DNA from: Acidobacteriota bacterium
Lineage (GTDB): Bacteria > Acidobacteriota > UBA6911
Direction: 5' to 3'
Assembly (NCBI GenBank): GCA_023265215.1
Contig: JAHFUH010000011.1
Location: 1 to 32,643 of the forward strand
Length of the DNA: 32,643 bases
The notes under the pieces were generated by a model. The model saw nothing but the letters and a program-made list of their open reading frames with translations. It had not been told where the DNA came from and made no database searches. The translations under genes were made by a program, and so were the position numbers. This document shows, piece by piece, positions 22,630 through 30,705 of this stretch. The first letter of the stretch is position 1; the number at the start of each line of letters is the position of its first letter.

Positions 22630-25251
22630 CTACTTTTTCGATGACGCCAATATTGAAAGCTTCACCGCACCAACTTTTCTATAAACCTCATGAGGCGCTT
22701 TGACCTCGCCGTCCACCGTCAGCAAATCCTGAATTTTTATCCCGAAAAGACGCTCGTTCTCGACCAGATAAGGACGGATCAGCCGCCAGTCCTTGTCGCT
22801 CAGGTCCGAAAAAACTCCGCCGTTCAATTGCCGTTCCACTACCTGTCGGCGCGGATCGCGAATGTAAATCGCGCCCCCGCTGGCCAGCGAAAAAAGGTTG
22901 CTGCCGGGATAAGGCGCCTGCTGGGGTTTCATGCGGCCGCGCTGGTCGAATTCGACGCCGTTCAGGATTACAAAACCACCCCCTGCCAACGGGTCGCCCG
23001 CCATGAAGGATTCCGCCAGAAAATCCAGGCACGTTCCGTTAATGACCACGCGCGGCCGCCCGACGGCATTGATCAGCGGCCGGCCGGCAGCGTTGCCCAA
23101 AACGTACACTTCCCCGCCCTTGGCCCCGTACATAAACGTCTGGCCGACATCGCCGTGAATCACAAGCCTGCCGCTTTTGGCAATCTGGGCGACCTGATCT
23201 TGCGCATTTCCATGAATGCATATCTGAAGGCCATCCATTCCGCTCGCGGTGTAGTCCCCGTTGGAACCATACAGGTCAATGCGAACGTCGTTTGTTTCCG
23301 CACCAAGGCCGGCTCCGTGAAATCGCTGACCTCTCAGGCGGTAAACAATGAATCTCTTCCAGCCCGCCTGGTAAGCCTTCCGGAGAAGAACGGCGTCGCA
23401 ATCGTCCCCTTCCGGCGGGAAGCCCTGCGCATCGATGATCAAGATTTCTTCTCCCGCCCTCGGACCCGCCAACCGATCACGCGTAGCCCAGTTTACCCGG
23501 CGCCAGAAGCGGCTCACCGGCTCGCCAAAAAGCGGGGCGCCGTCCAGCAGCTCTTCAAGCGCGTCTTCCGCAACCCGGATCACCGTGGCGCCGCGCTTGT
23601 CGCCCGTGTAGAAGCGCCGATCATGCAGCATGGTCAGCACTTCGATAGCGGTGGATCGGGATTTCGCATTATCCGCGCCCCGGACTACCAGTTTGCAAAA
23701 CCGCTGCAGGTCGCCGGCGGACCAGGAAGGCAGATCCATCGCATATGTGAAGAGGCTCTCCACATTTCCTTTCTGCAGCCATTGGTTTACAAGCTCTTTC
23801 AGCGGATCAGCGGTATTCTTGTCATATACTTGAACAACTCCAAGATCGCAACGGACTGTGCCGGAGTCGAGCGCAACCGGCCGGCCGAATTTGTCGGTGC
23901 ACGTGAGCTTTTTTCCGCCATTCTGCGAATCCACGCTGAAGATAAAAGCCCCTCCGTCCGTGCTTGAGCCGCCGCGCGCGTTCCAATACTTGTCGGCCAC
24001 TGGACAGAAGCGCGGATCTTCCCGGGCAAGGCTTCTCAAAGTGGCGTCGATAGCCTGCTTCTCGGAGCAGATCAGGCCGATCTGCACCTCCCCGTCGTCG
24101 GAAAGCGCAAAAACCTGCGGGCGCAGCATTGCCGTGTCGGTGATGCCAAGCAGCTGGACTTTTCCCTTGTCCGGCTGGCTGCGTGCAATAATGAAAAACC
24201 ATGGGCCGTCAGGCGAGGCATGCATGTGGGTTGCCTGAATTTGCCGGTAGATTGTCTGTTTTTCCGGGGGCAACTGATCAAAATCCAGCTCAGTCGTGGG
24301 CGCCAGCGCTTCGATGATGTATTCCAGCGGGTATTTGTAAACCCGATCCCATAAATCAAACAACTGGACCGAAACCTCGGTATCGGTAAGAAACTGCTGG
24401 CGAATGTTGCGCTGCTTCAGATATTCGCAGACGGAATAGTAGTTGGCGAAATCACCATTGTGCACCAGGGCTTCGTTTACCCCCACGAATGGATGAGCCC
24501 CGCCCGGGTGCCAGACGCGTCCCTTGGTGGGGTAGCGTTGGTGCGCGATCCACGCATGCGCCTTGAAATCCTGGAGTTGATAATACTCAACATTCTGCTC
24601 GGCGTAGCCGACCATTTTGAAAACGAGCAGGTCTCGGCCGTGCGATAGCACGAAGGCGCGCTTTTCTCCGAGGGATGTGTAGAATTCATCGTTCAGACTG
24701 TAGGAATTCCGCCAGATGAATTCGTCCTCCAGATCCCGAGGCGAAAGGCTCCCCAGCCCCGTCTGTTCGGCAAATTTTTTCAGGACCTCGGTCTTCACAC
24801 GAACGATATAACGGTGAACGTCCGGCGGGCAAACCTCCAGGCCGGGAAGATCCCGGTAGTCATCGATATGAGGCTGCCTGGTCGACAATGCCACTTCAAA
24901 ATTAGGCAGTATGTATTTGCGCTCAAGTTCAGCGTGGCAAGCCGGGTCCAGCAGGGCGATCTGGAGAAGATAATAATCATTCAAAACTTCGCGAGGCACG
25001 CCCATCTGCTCAGGTGTCAGACCGACGGCGGCAATGCCTCCGCCCTTGCCGTTGCCCCGGTTCTGCATCTGAACGGACGGCTCGTAGATGAACCGTCCCG
25101 CCAGCGGCACGGTGCAGGCGAAACCGGTAACACCGCATCCCCCCTCTTCAGCTGCCTTCGGAAGACGCAAGTCGCGCCCGGAATAGATTTGTGACCTCGT
25201 CGCAAGCAATCGTTCGGCAATTTCGTTCACGTTATTGTTTCCATCGATCAT
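22630..25251 (-). CDS. Glutamate synthase-type GATase plus GXGXG domain protein
   Basis: An 873-residue protein that joins the first and last domains of glutamate synthase large subunit without the FMN domain between them. The class II glutamine amidotransferase starts at Cys39 (GG-CGVTGFACT), behind a 38-residue propeptide-like leader that must be removed for Cys to become the nucleophile. AWIAHQRYPTKGRVWHPGG, VNEALVHNGDFANYYSV and DTEVSVQLFDLW are GATase landmarks. The C-terminal part has the glycine-rich GXGXG beta-helix (GLQICIHGNAQDQV, GRLVIHGDVGQTFMYGAKGG, GDPLAGGGFVILNG). In glutamate synthases the GATase releases ammonia from glutamine for the FMN subunit. The FMN protein is the gene just upstream. 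No good ribosome-binding site precedes ATG 25251. Confidence 0.9.
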   Translation of the reverse strand: MIDGNNNVNEIAERLLATRSQIYSGRDLRLPKAAEEGGCGVTGFACTVPLAGRFIYEPSVQMQNRGNGKGGGIAAVGLTPEQMGVPREVLNDYYLLQIALLDPACHAELERKYILPNFEVALSTRQPHIDDYRDLPGLEVCPPDVHRYIVRVKTEVLKKFAEQTGLGSLSPRDLEDEFIWRNSYSLNDEFYTSLGEKRAFVLSHGRDLLVFKMVGYAEQNVEYYQLQDFKAHAWIAHQRYPTKGRVWHPGGAHPFVGVNEALVHNGDFANYYSVCEYLKQRNIRQQFLTDTEVSVQLFDLWDRVYKYPLEYIIEALAPTTELDFDQLPPEKQTIYRQIQATHMHASPDGPWFFIIARSQPDKGKVQLLGITDTAMLRPQVFALSDDGEVQIGLICSEKQAIDATLRSLAREDPRFCPVADKYWNARGGSSTDGGAFIFSVDSQNGGKKLTCTDKFGRPVALDSGTVRCDLGVVQVYDKNTADPLKELVNQWLQKGNVESLFTYAMDLPSWSAGDLQRFCKLVVRGADNAKSRSTAIEVLTMLHDRRFYTGDKRGATVIRVAEDALEELLDGAPLFGEPVSRFWRRVNWATRDRLAGPRAGEEILIIDAQGFPPEGDDCDAVLLRKAYQAGWKRFIVYRLRGQRFHGAGLGAETNDVRIDLYGSNGDYTASGMDGLQICIHGNAQDQVAQIAKSGRLVIHGDVGQTFMYGAKGGEVYVLGNAAGRPLINAVGRPRVVINGTCLDFLAESFMAGDPLAGGGFVILNGVEFDQRGRMKPQQAPYPGSNLFSLASGGAIYIRDPRRQVVERQLNGGVFSDLSDKDWRLIRPYLVENERLFGIKIQDLLTVDGEVKAPHEVYRKVGAVKLSILASSKK

Positions 25252-25254
25252 GAA

Positions 25255-25445
25255 TTCAATTTTTAGGCCCGAAGGGCCGGCAATTAATAGACCCGACCGT
25301 CAGGTCGGGATTAGCCTGGCGATGAAAATGAGCACCGAAGGTGCGGCACTCTAAGAATCTGCCGGTGTCGCACCTTCGGCGCTCATTTCTATTGCGGCCC
25401 CATTTCCCGGCCTCACGGCCGGGCCTATTTATTACCGGTCCTTCG
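25255..25445. repeat. Cluster of small GC-rich hairpins inside operon
   Basis: The gap 25252-25472 contains four or more perfect or near-perfect hairpins: GGCCCGAAGGGCC (25266-25278), CCCGACCGTCAGGTCGGG (25292-25309), a 16-bp-arm pair 25330-25384 (GAGCACCGAAGGTGCG) and CCCGGCCTCACGGCCGGG (25406-25423). Similar in style to the block at 9186-9540. It may stabilise or attenuate the polycistronic RNA. Confidence 0.7.
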
Positions 25446-25472
25446 GACCTCCATTACTCAGATCTCCGAGTA

Positions 25473-27041
25473 CTACTCCAAGTAACAAAGGACGTCGCTG
25501 CGGCCGCGCAGTTCGCGGATTGACGACACTCCGAGCCGGCTCAACACACCAATCATCTGTTCGTGCCAGGCATTCTGCAGGTTAATCAATCTCTGGGTCG
25601 CCCACTCGAGGCCCATCAAATCCATCAGTTCGGGATCAGTCGACGCAATTCCGCGCGGGCAGCCTCTGCCACTTTCGCAGCAGGCGCAGCGCACGCAGCC
25701 AAGCGCCACCATCTCCGCCGTGCCGATCACGACCCCATCGGCTCCCAGCGCAATTGCTTTGAGCGCATCGTAGGCCGTGCGGATCCCGCCGGAGGCTATC
25801 AGCGTAATCTTCTCCCGGATGCCCTCAGCGACCAGAAACTTATGCACCTTGGGAATGGCGAACTCGATGGGCATTGCAATATTTTTCTTCGCAATGTCCG
25901 GCGCCGCGCCCGTACCTCCATAGCTGCCGTCCAGGTGAATGATGTGAGCACCGGCGTAATAGCTTCCCACCGCAACCATGTCTACATCGGTAGGTGTTGA
26001 TACCTTCACGCTCACCAGGCACCTGGGATTGACTTCCTTGATCCAGTCCAGGTGCTTTTTGTGATCTTCCACGCTGTAAACGCTGTGGAATGGAAAAGGA
26101 CTGAACAATGCATTTCCGGGAACTGCCCCTCGCATTCGCGCAACCGCCGGAGTGTTCTTGTCGCCCAGCAGATGTCCGCCGAGCCCCGGTTTGGCACCCT
26201 GGGCATATTTGAATTCCACAATCCTCACGCGCTGAATCGTCTCCTCGCGTACGCCGAAAAGACCGGTTGCAACTTGGGTGATCATGTGGTCGTCATAAGG
26301 CATGAGCCTGTCGGGATACCCCCCCTCCCCAGTGCAGCTGAAGCTGTTCCATGCAACCGCAGCCCGGGCTTTTGCAAGAATCGTGTGAATGCTGACGGAC
26401 CCGAAGCTCATTCCCCCGCCATAGACCGGTATGTCGATGTGAATCTGCGGCCGGCCATCCTCACGGCGATTCAGATCCAACCCCGTATCAATCGCTTCGG
26501 CTGCAACCCGCGATCCGCCTCCATCCAGCCCGGGAATTTCAAACTTAAACCGGATCTGGTCAAACCCTCCCCCAGAAGCACCGTGTCTGAACTCCAGATG
26601 CGAAGGCGGAGTGTGCCCGGTCTCCGCTTCATGCCATGTGGACAGGATCAGATCGCTGGACCAGCGCGGATCTCCAAAGCACTCAACATTGGGATTCAGG
26701 CTCATGACCAGCGCTTTTTGCGGACACTGGCTGATGCAGTCGCTGCCGGCCTCTGTGCAAGCCGGGCCGATGCAAAGGTAATCCTGAGGCCGCGACATTA
26801 AGGCGTACCCCTCCGGCTTGACGTGCACGCCGTATCCGCACACTTCAACGCAACGGCCGCAAGAAATGCATTTGGCCAGCCGGTCGATTTTGTACTTTCC
26901 GATCGCATTGCGGTATCGCTCAGGCACAGGCCGGATTTTCCGTTCGATATCCTCCTGCGGCCAATCGCTGTGGCCCGGCCTTTGCGGCAGCGCTTCTTCC
27001 TGAATTTCCAGATCGGACTTAATTGCTGTGGTTGTGGTCAT
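25473..27041 (-). CDS. Archaeal-type glutamate synthase FMN-domain subunit with N-terminal ferredoxin
   Basis: A 522-residue protein. AGGTGATGC precedes ATG 27041. The N-terminus holds two 4Fe-4S motifs (C58-x2-C61-x2-C64-x3-C68 and Cys90, 95, 102, 106). The FMN-binding glutamate synthase core then follows with all usual motifs: YGGGMSFGSVS, SCTGEGGYPD, EFKYAQGAKPGLGGHL, FHSVYSVEDHKKH, IHLDGSYGGTGAAP, IASGGIRTAYDALKAIALGA, and the 3Fe-4S site CVRCACCESGRGCPRG. This subunit normally makes glutamate from 2-oxoglutarate and ammonia supplied by the GATase. The conserved 2-oxoglutarate site suggests real glutamate synthase chemistry, in contrast to the degenerate paralogue upstream. Confidence 0.92.
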   Translation of the reverse strand: MTTTTAIKSDLEIQEEALPQRPGHSDWPQEDIERKIRPVPERYRNAIGKYKIDRLAKCISCGRCVEVCGYGVHVKPEGYALMSRPQDYLCIGPACTEAGSDCISQCPQKALVMSLNPNVECFGDPRWSSDLILSTWHEAETGHTPPSHLEFRHGASGGGFDQIRFKFEIPGLDGGGSRVAAEAIDTGLDLNRREDGRPQIHIDIPVYGGGMSFGSVSIHTILAKARAAVAWNSFSCTGEGGYPDRLMPYDDHMITQVATGLFGVREETIQRVRIVEFKYAQGAKPGLGGHLLGDKNTPAVARMRGAVPGNALFSPFPFHSVYSVEDHKKHLDWIKEVNPRCLVSVKVSTPTDVDMVAVGSYYAGAHIIHLDGSYGGTGAAPDIAKKNIAMPIEFAIPKVHKFLVAEGIREKITLIASGGIRTAYDALKAIALGADGVVIGTAEMVALGCVRCACCESGRGCPRGIASTDPELMDLMGLEWATQRLINLQNAWHEQMIGVLSRLGVSSIRELRGRSDVLCYLE

Positions 27042-27077
27042 GCATCACCTATGTTAAAAGGATCCGTATGCATTTGC

Positions 27078-27240
27078 CCTTACAGAGCCCCGGCCAATCC
27101 TCCACCCCCTATTTCGGGAGGAGCAACCCCTTGGCGTGGAGAAATGGCCCCGGGCAACAAAAATTGCCCGGCGCCAGGGGGCCCTGTAAGGACTATGGAT
27201 AACAGGCTCGACTCGCCAGAGGAAAAACCTGCTATCCATA
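27078..27240 (-). repeat. Structured intergenic element with nested hairpins
   Basis: In the 206-bp gap between the two FMN-domain genes. The outer arms CCTTACAGAGCCCC (27078-27091) and GGGGCCCTGTAAGG (27178-27191) pair at 13 of 14 positions. Inside is GGCCCCGGGCAA (27146-27157) against TTGCCCGGCGCC (27164-27175), 11 of 12. Adjacent is TATGGATAACAGGC (27194-27207) against ACCTGCTATCCATA (27227-27240), 12 of 14. It could be a processed or regulatory leader of the downstream gene, or a dispersed palindrome. Confidence 0.7.
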
Positions 27241-27247
27241 TTTCAAA

Positions 27248-28651
27248 TCATGCACATGCCTGTTCCTGCGGCACTCGAATCAGATCTCCGAATGATTCCT
27301 TCTCAATTTCTTCCATGAAAATTGCTCGGCCCATTTCGCCGCGCAGCCGGCGCACCTCGCGGATGCCCATGGCTCCAAGAACTTCAATCAATTGGCTGTG
27401 CCATGCGCCAATCAGGTTCACTATTCTCTGGGCCGCATATTCGCTGTCCATGGAATCAATCCCGACGGGACAACCGGCCGGCGAATGTCCGCCGCGGCAC
27501 ACCCTGCAGCCGAGCGCAACCAGCAAAGCGGTATCCGCTGTCACAAGATCGGCGCCACAGATAATCGCCTTGGCCATGTGTTCGGCCAGCGCAATGCCCC
27601 CTGAAATTATCAGCGTGATTTCATCTCGCAGCCCGCTGTCAACAAGACGCGTGTGAATCTCGCGCAGCGCATCCTTGATATGGCGTCCCGACAAATCGCG
27701 TCCGTGCAGATCGGCGCACAAATGAAACACTTTCAACCCGCTCCCCGACAGCTCGATGATGCGTTCAGCAGACTTGGGACCAATCGCCGCCCGGACAGAG
27801 AGGATCGCCTCCGGACGCATGCTCCGTATCCGGTTTGCCGTGCCCAGAATCTCCGGGCCGTCGAGCAATTGAATCATCGGACTGGCGCTGTGGATCACAT
27901 TGCTGAAATCCGGAATGTCGTCGCCGGCAAAAATTGGAATAACCGAAGGCAGGAGTTCCGGCTGCAGGCGCGCGGCTTCCTTCGCAAACATCACGGCAAA
28001 TGTCTTCAGCTCTTTTGCAGCCAAAGCGCGACTGTGGGCAAGCTCAAATTGATGGGTGGGCCATTGCGGAATGTCCAGGATTGCCGGAACCTGGACTTCC
28101 ACCAGGTTTAGGACCGGGGTAAGCATCCCGCCTTCCGGAGTAAAGCTCAGCCGCATCGGCTTTGGACCAATGTCGACAGATGTGGAAATATATTCACGGC
28201 CGTGAATGCCATCGCGCGTCGGCCGGACGATTTCCGACATGTCCGTCCAGATGGAATCAAATCCGGGCCCGTGAAAGGGGCCTCGATAGCCGGCGCCCGA
28301 CACTGGAATTTTTCCCGAGTCGGCTTGCGTCCATGTGCTGGAGAGAATGTCCGGCTTCCAATACTCATCACCCATTTCCAGAAATTCCGGATTCACGGAA
28401 AGGCTCAGCAAACCTTTGGTGCAGCCCTGAACGCAGGAAAGGCAGGCTTTGCACTCGTACAGGGTCTGGGTGGCTGCGAGAGGATCCCGGTTGTGAGCCG
28501 ACTCGTGTTTGTAGACGTCGTAATTGCATCGGGGCTTCACGCAGTTGCTGCAACGCGAGCAATCCTCGCGCCAGTCGACGCCTCCGAATTTGCCGATCCG
28601 GTAAAACCGGCCGGGAGTTGGGACTGTATGGATATGGTATCGGTCAGGCAT
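27248..28651 (-). CDS. Degenerate glutamate synthase FMN-domain paralogue with ferredoxin motifs
   Basis: A 467-residue protein related to the FMN subunit encoded next to it. The N-terminus again has two 4Fe-4S motifs (Cys31, 34, 37, 42 and Cys67, 70, 73, 77). The C-terminal half aligns by SGGIALAEHMAKAIICGAD, the cysteine-containing CRVCRGGHSPAGCPVGIDS and AAQRIVNLIGAWHSQLIEVL. The catalytic landmarks of its canonical sister are gone: no TGEGG, no AQGAKPG, and the DGSYGGTGA loop is replaced by LCADLHGRDLSGRH. It therefore probably does not make glutamate and may be an electron-transfer or scaffold subunit. Its retention next to the intact copy suggests a heteromeric pair. The ribosome-binding site (AGAAAG) is weak. 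Confidence 0.85.
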   Translation of the reverse strand: MPDRYHIHTVPTPGRFYRIGKFGGVDWREDCSRCSNCVKPRCNYDVYKHESAHNRDPLAATQTLYECKACLSCVQGCTKGLLSLSVNPEFLEMGDEYWKPDILSSTWTQADSGKIPVSGAGYRGPFHGPGFDSIWTDMSEIVRPTRDGIHGREYISTSVDIGPKPMRLSFTPEGGMLTPVLNLVEVQVPAILDIPQWPTHQFELAHSRALAAKELKTFAVMFAKEAARLQPELLPSVIPIFAGDDIPDFSNVIHSASPMIQLLDGPEILGTANRIRSMRPEAILSVRAAIGPKSAERIIELSGSGLKVFHLCADLHGRDLSGRHIKDALREIHTRLVDSGLRDEITLIISGGIALAEHMAKAIICGADLVTADTALLVALGCRVCRGGHSPAGCPVGIDSMDSEYAAQRIVNLIGAWHSQLIEVLGAMGIREVRRLRGEMGRAIFMEEIEKESFGDLIRVPQEQACA

Positions 28652-28675
28652 ATTTTACTTTCTGCTATAAGCACT

Positions 28676-28764
28676 CACCGCAGAGACGCTGAGAACGCAA
28701 AGGGCGCAGAGGAATTTTTATATTAATCTCTGCGATCTCGGCGTCCTCCGCGTCTCTGCGGTGA
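28676..28764. repeat. CACCGCAGAGACGC inverted repeat
   Basis: CACCGCAGAGACGCTGAGAA and following (28676-28713) pairs with TCTCTGCGATCTCGGCGTCC and following (28727-28763) around an AT-rich loop. It fills the gap between metF and the degenerate FMN gene. This type of GCAGAGACGC repeat is widespread in bacterial intergenic regions. Confidence 0.8.
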
Positions 28765-28787
28765 AGATGAAAATAGAGGACGCTTCG

Positions 28788-29678
28788 CTATTTCGCAATC
28801 CGGCCTAAAACAATCGCAGCGGTTGACTCGCAACCCCCGCTGAGAATATGAATCCCACGAACTCCGGCAACTTCCTTCAGCCGTGCGGCCATATCCGAAG
28901 CTATAGCCGCGCCCTCCTGAGCCTCGTCTGCCGCATTGCCGATCCGATCGATGACATGCTCTGCGATCGGTCCATACATCTGGCTCTGCTGCAGGGCTTT
29001 GGCTTGAGCCACGCCGGTTAGCGGCAATACACTGGCGATAATCGCAGTCCGCCTATCAAGGCCGGCCGCGCGCACCTCATCCATCCACAGGCAAAAACCT
29101 TCGAGGTCGAATACGGCTTGAGTTATGACAAAATCCGCCCCTGCCACAATCTTCTTTTTAAACCGGAGAAGATTCAGATCCATCGGACGCAAATAAGGAT
29201 GAGCCACTGCTCCAACCTGGAACTTCAGCTTTGGCTCAATTTCTTTGCCGTCGAATGCCGATCCGTCAAGAATCATTCTCTTTAAAGCCTGAGTGAATTG
29301 AACCGAATCCAGGTCATTCGCCGCTGCAGCCTGCGGGCAAACGCCCATCGATTGATGCTGCCCGCTCATGCAGAGGATCGCGGAAAAATCCAGAGCTGCT
29401 GCTCCCAAAGCATCGCTTAAAAGCGCAAGTCGATTGCGATCGCGGGTCGCCATCGATAATACAATGCCAGTATGGCCCGCATTTCGCAGGATCCGAGCCG
29501 TTGAAAATGCCGAACTGCGAATTTCATCAGGATTGTCCGCAATCACAATGGCGTCGAGACCCGAAGGGAGCGCAGACGAAAGATTCCGGACGGCCTTGAA
29601 ATCAGAACCGCGAGGGGGCAGGCATTCAGCCGTCAATATTAGGCGGTTGGAATTCAACGCCTGTGCAAAGCTGTTCAT
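28788..29678 (-). CDS. metF: Methylenetetrahydrofolate reductase (MetF type)
   Basis: A 296-residue TIM-barrel flavoenzyme that reduces 5,10-methylene-THF to 5-methyl-THF with FAD. GGAGGGAAA precedes ATG 29678, which overlaps the stop of the upstream MvhD paralogue (ATGA). Family landmarks are LTAECLPPRG (Glu18 at the catalytic Glu position), DAIVIADNPDEIRSSAF, FQVGAVAHPYLRPMDLN, KKKIVAGADFVITQAVFDLE and VLPLTGVAQAKALQ. With metV, two mvhD and HdrA in the same operon, it resembles the MetFV-Hdr-Mvh arrangement of acetogens such as Moorella, where reduction may be coupled to electron bifurcation. It may also simply supply methyl groups. NAD(P)H-dependent E. coli type MetF lacks such partners. 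Confidence 0.92.
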   Translation of the reverse strand: MNSFAQALNSNRLILTAECLPPRGSDFKAVRNLSSALPSGLDAIVIADNPDEIRSSAFSTARILRNAGHTGIVLSMATRDRNRLALLSDALGAAALDFSAILCMSGQHQSMGVCPQAAAANDLDSVQFTQALKRMILDGSAFDGKEIEPKLKFQVGAVAHPYLRPMDLNLLRFKKKIVAGADFVITQAVFDLEGFCLWMDEVRAAGLDRRTAIIASVLPLTGVAQAKALQQSQMYGPIAEHVIDRIGNAADEAQEGAAIASDMAARLKEVAGVRGIHILSGGCESTAAIVLGRIAK

Positions 29679-30190
29679 TTTCCCTCCTGCAATAAATCCC
29701 CTTGCGTCTGAAGGGGACTGGAAGGAAAAGTCTGAAGAGCCTGAAGCACCTGATCACGAATAGCCTCCAACTGGCTGTTCAGTGACTCCGATCCGTTCGT
29801 CCCAGGCTTTCTATGCGCAGCCAGCGCCAGATCCTCAGCGGCAGAACCCGGAAGATACGAGAGCAACAAACGCTCATCACCCAGCCCGATCTCTTTCAGG
29901 ATCGACCGGATGTAATCCACCCGGCGCGCGCAGCGCCTGCTCCCCTCTATGTAATGGCAGTTGTCTTCCTGGCAGGCAACCACCGAAACAATGCTCGCCC
30001 CCGACTCAAACGCCCTCAGGACATGCTCAGGCTGAAGACGGCCCGTGCACGGAACAACCACCTGCTGAAAATTGCCGGGCCAGTTGAAATCGGGGACACT
30101 GGGCCGCGCCCGCCCGGCAGAAGACAACTCCTTGCCAGGCCGCGCACAATTGGCGCAAATAAAAACGGTAACGCCGGAAATGCTTTCCAC
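29675..30190 (-). CDS. MvhD-type iron-sulfur subunit 2, divergent
   Basis: A 171-residue protein starting at GTG 30190 with AGGAGGG just upstream. It keeps the MvhD plan: FICANCARPG (C-x2-C), VVPCTGRLQPEHVLRAFESG, VVACQEDNCHYIEGSRRCAR and the IRSILKEIGLGDERLLL helix. It differs from the paralogue at 17577-18038 by an insert after the first cysteine pair and an acidic/polar C-terminal tail. Its stop overlaps the metF start, so it is likely the direct partner of MetF, while the other MvhD accompanies MetV. Two MvhD proteins for two fused HdrA halves suggests one docking site each. Confidence 0.88.
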   Translation of the reverse strand: MESISGVTVFICANCARPGKELSSAGRARPSVPDFNWPGNFQQVVVPCTGRLQPEHVLRAFESGASIVSVVACQEDNCHYIEGSRRCARRVDYIRSILKEIGLGDERLLLSYLPGSAAEDLALAAHRKPGTNGSESLNSQLEAIRDQVLQALQTFPSSPLQTQGDLLQEGK

Positions 30191-30206
30191 CTACCCTCCT
30201 GAATTT

Positions 30207-30533
30207 CTATGCTGCCGACTCGGAGCAATCAGTCCGAGGCAGAACAGTACCATCCGCATCCAGCTGGTATTCCTCACACTGCAGCACGCCGCAGCGCGCA
30301 TTCGGGAATCCGCAATTTTCCACATGCAGGCAATTGGCGCATAAACCCATGCCGGCCGCGTCCTTGGGATCCATTGCCACCCTACCTTCGGAAACAGACG
30401 GTTTCTGGGCAAAAGGCTGAACCGAAAATTCTTCGCACTGAATAATTTCGAGTTTAGTGCTTCGCCTGAGCATGCAGGTGGGGTCATGCTCACATGTTTC
30501 ACAAAGACCGTAATACTTTGGCATTTCAGCCAT
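30207..30533 (-). CDS. Small Cys-rich protein with tandem four-Cys motif
   Basis: A 108-residue protein, first gene of the operon, with GGGGAAAGGA before ATG 30533. It contains the same cysteine pattern twice: C11-x2-C14-x5-C20-x12-C33-E-E-F and C65-x2-C68-x5-C74-x11-C86-E-E-Y, each preceded by GLC. An internal duplication is evident. The eight cysteines could bind two zinc ions or two iron-sulfur clusters. I do not recognise a named family. Its position at the head of an Hdr/MTHFR/glutamate synthase operon suggests an electron carrier or assembly factor for that complex. There is no signal peptide or membrane segment. Confidence 0.8.
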   Translation of the reverse strand: MAEMPKYYGLCETCEHDPTCMLRRSTKLEIIQCEEFSVQPFAQKPSVSEGRVAMDPKDAAGMGLCANCLHVENCGFPNARCGVLQCEEYQLDADGTVLPRTDCSESAA

Positions 30534-30579
30534 AAGTTTAATCCTTTCCCCTAAGGTTAAAAAACAACCCTATGGCTAT

Positions 30580-30595
30580 AGCAAAAAATATGCCA
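30580..30595 (-). promoter_or_regulatory. Sigma-54 (-24/-12) promoter of the Hdr-MetF-Glt operon
   Basis: On the minus strand TGGCATATTTTTTGCT has the GG and GC elements at exactly the required spacing (consensus TGGCAC-N5-TTGC), with one mismatch (T for C). Transcription would start near 30569, 36 bp above the first ATG. A sigma-54 activator gene lies directly upstream. Confidence 0.75.
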
Positions 30596-30663
30596 ATGGG
30601 GAAATTTTTAAGATAAAAACATCCTTCATTTTATCAAATTATGTTGCAGATGTTTATCAATAT

Positions 30664-30682
30664 TATGAAATATTATTTCATA
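30664..30682. promoter_or_regulatory. Candidate activator-binding palindrome 1
   Basis: TATGAAAT-ATT-ATTTCATA is a perfect dyad about 70-90 bp upstream of the -24 element, a usual place for an enhancer bound by a sigma-54 activator. Confidence 0.45.
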
Positions 30683-30705
30683 TCTATAAAATCGGTGTGG
30701 ATTTT

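Noticed and set aside
22690..23967. Long open frame of 425 codons on the plus strand opposite the GATase/GXGXG gene
   Set aside because: It shows no recognisable motif and is antisense to a protein with clear domain landmarks; it is a shadow of GC-biased codons.
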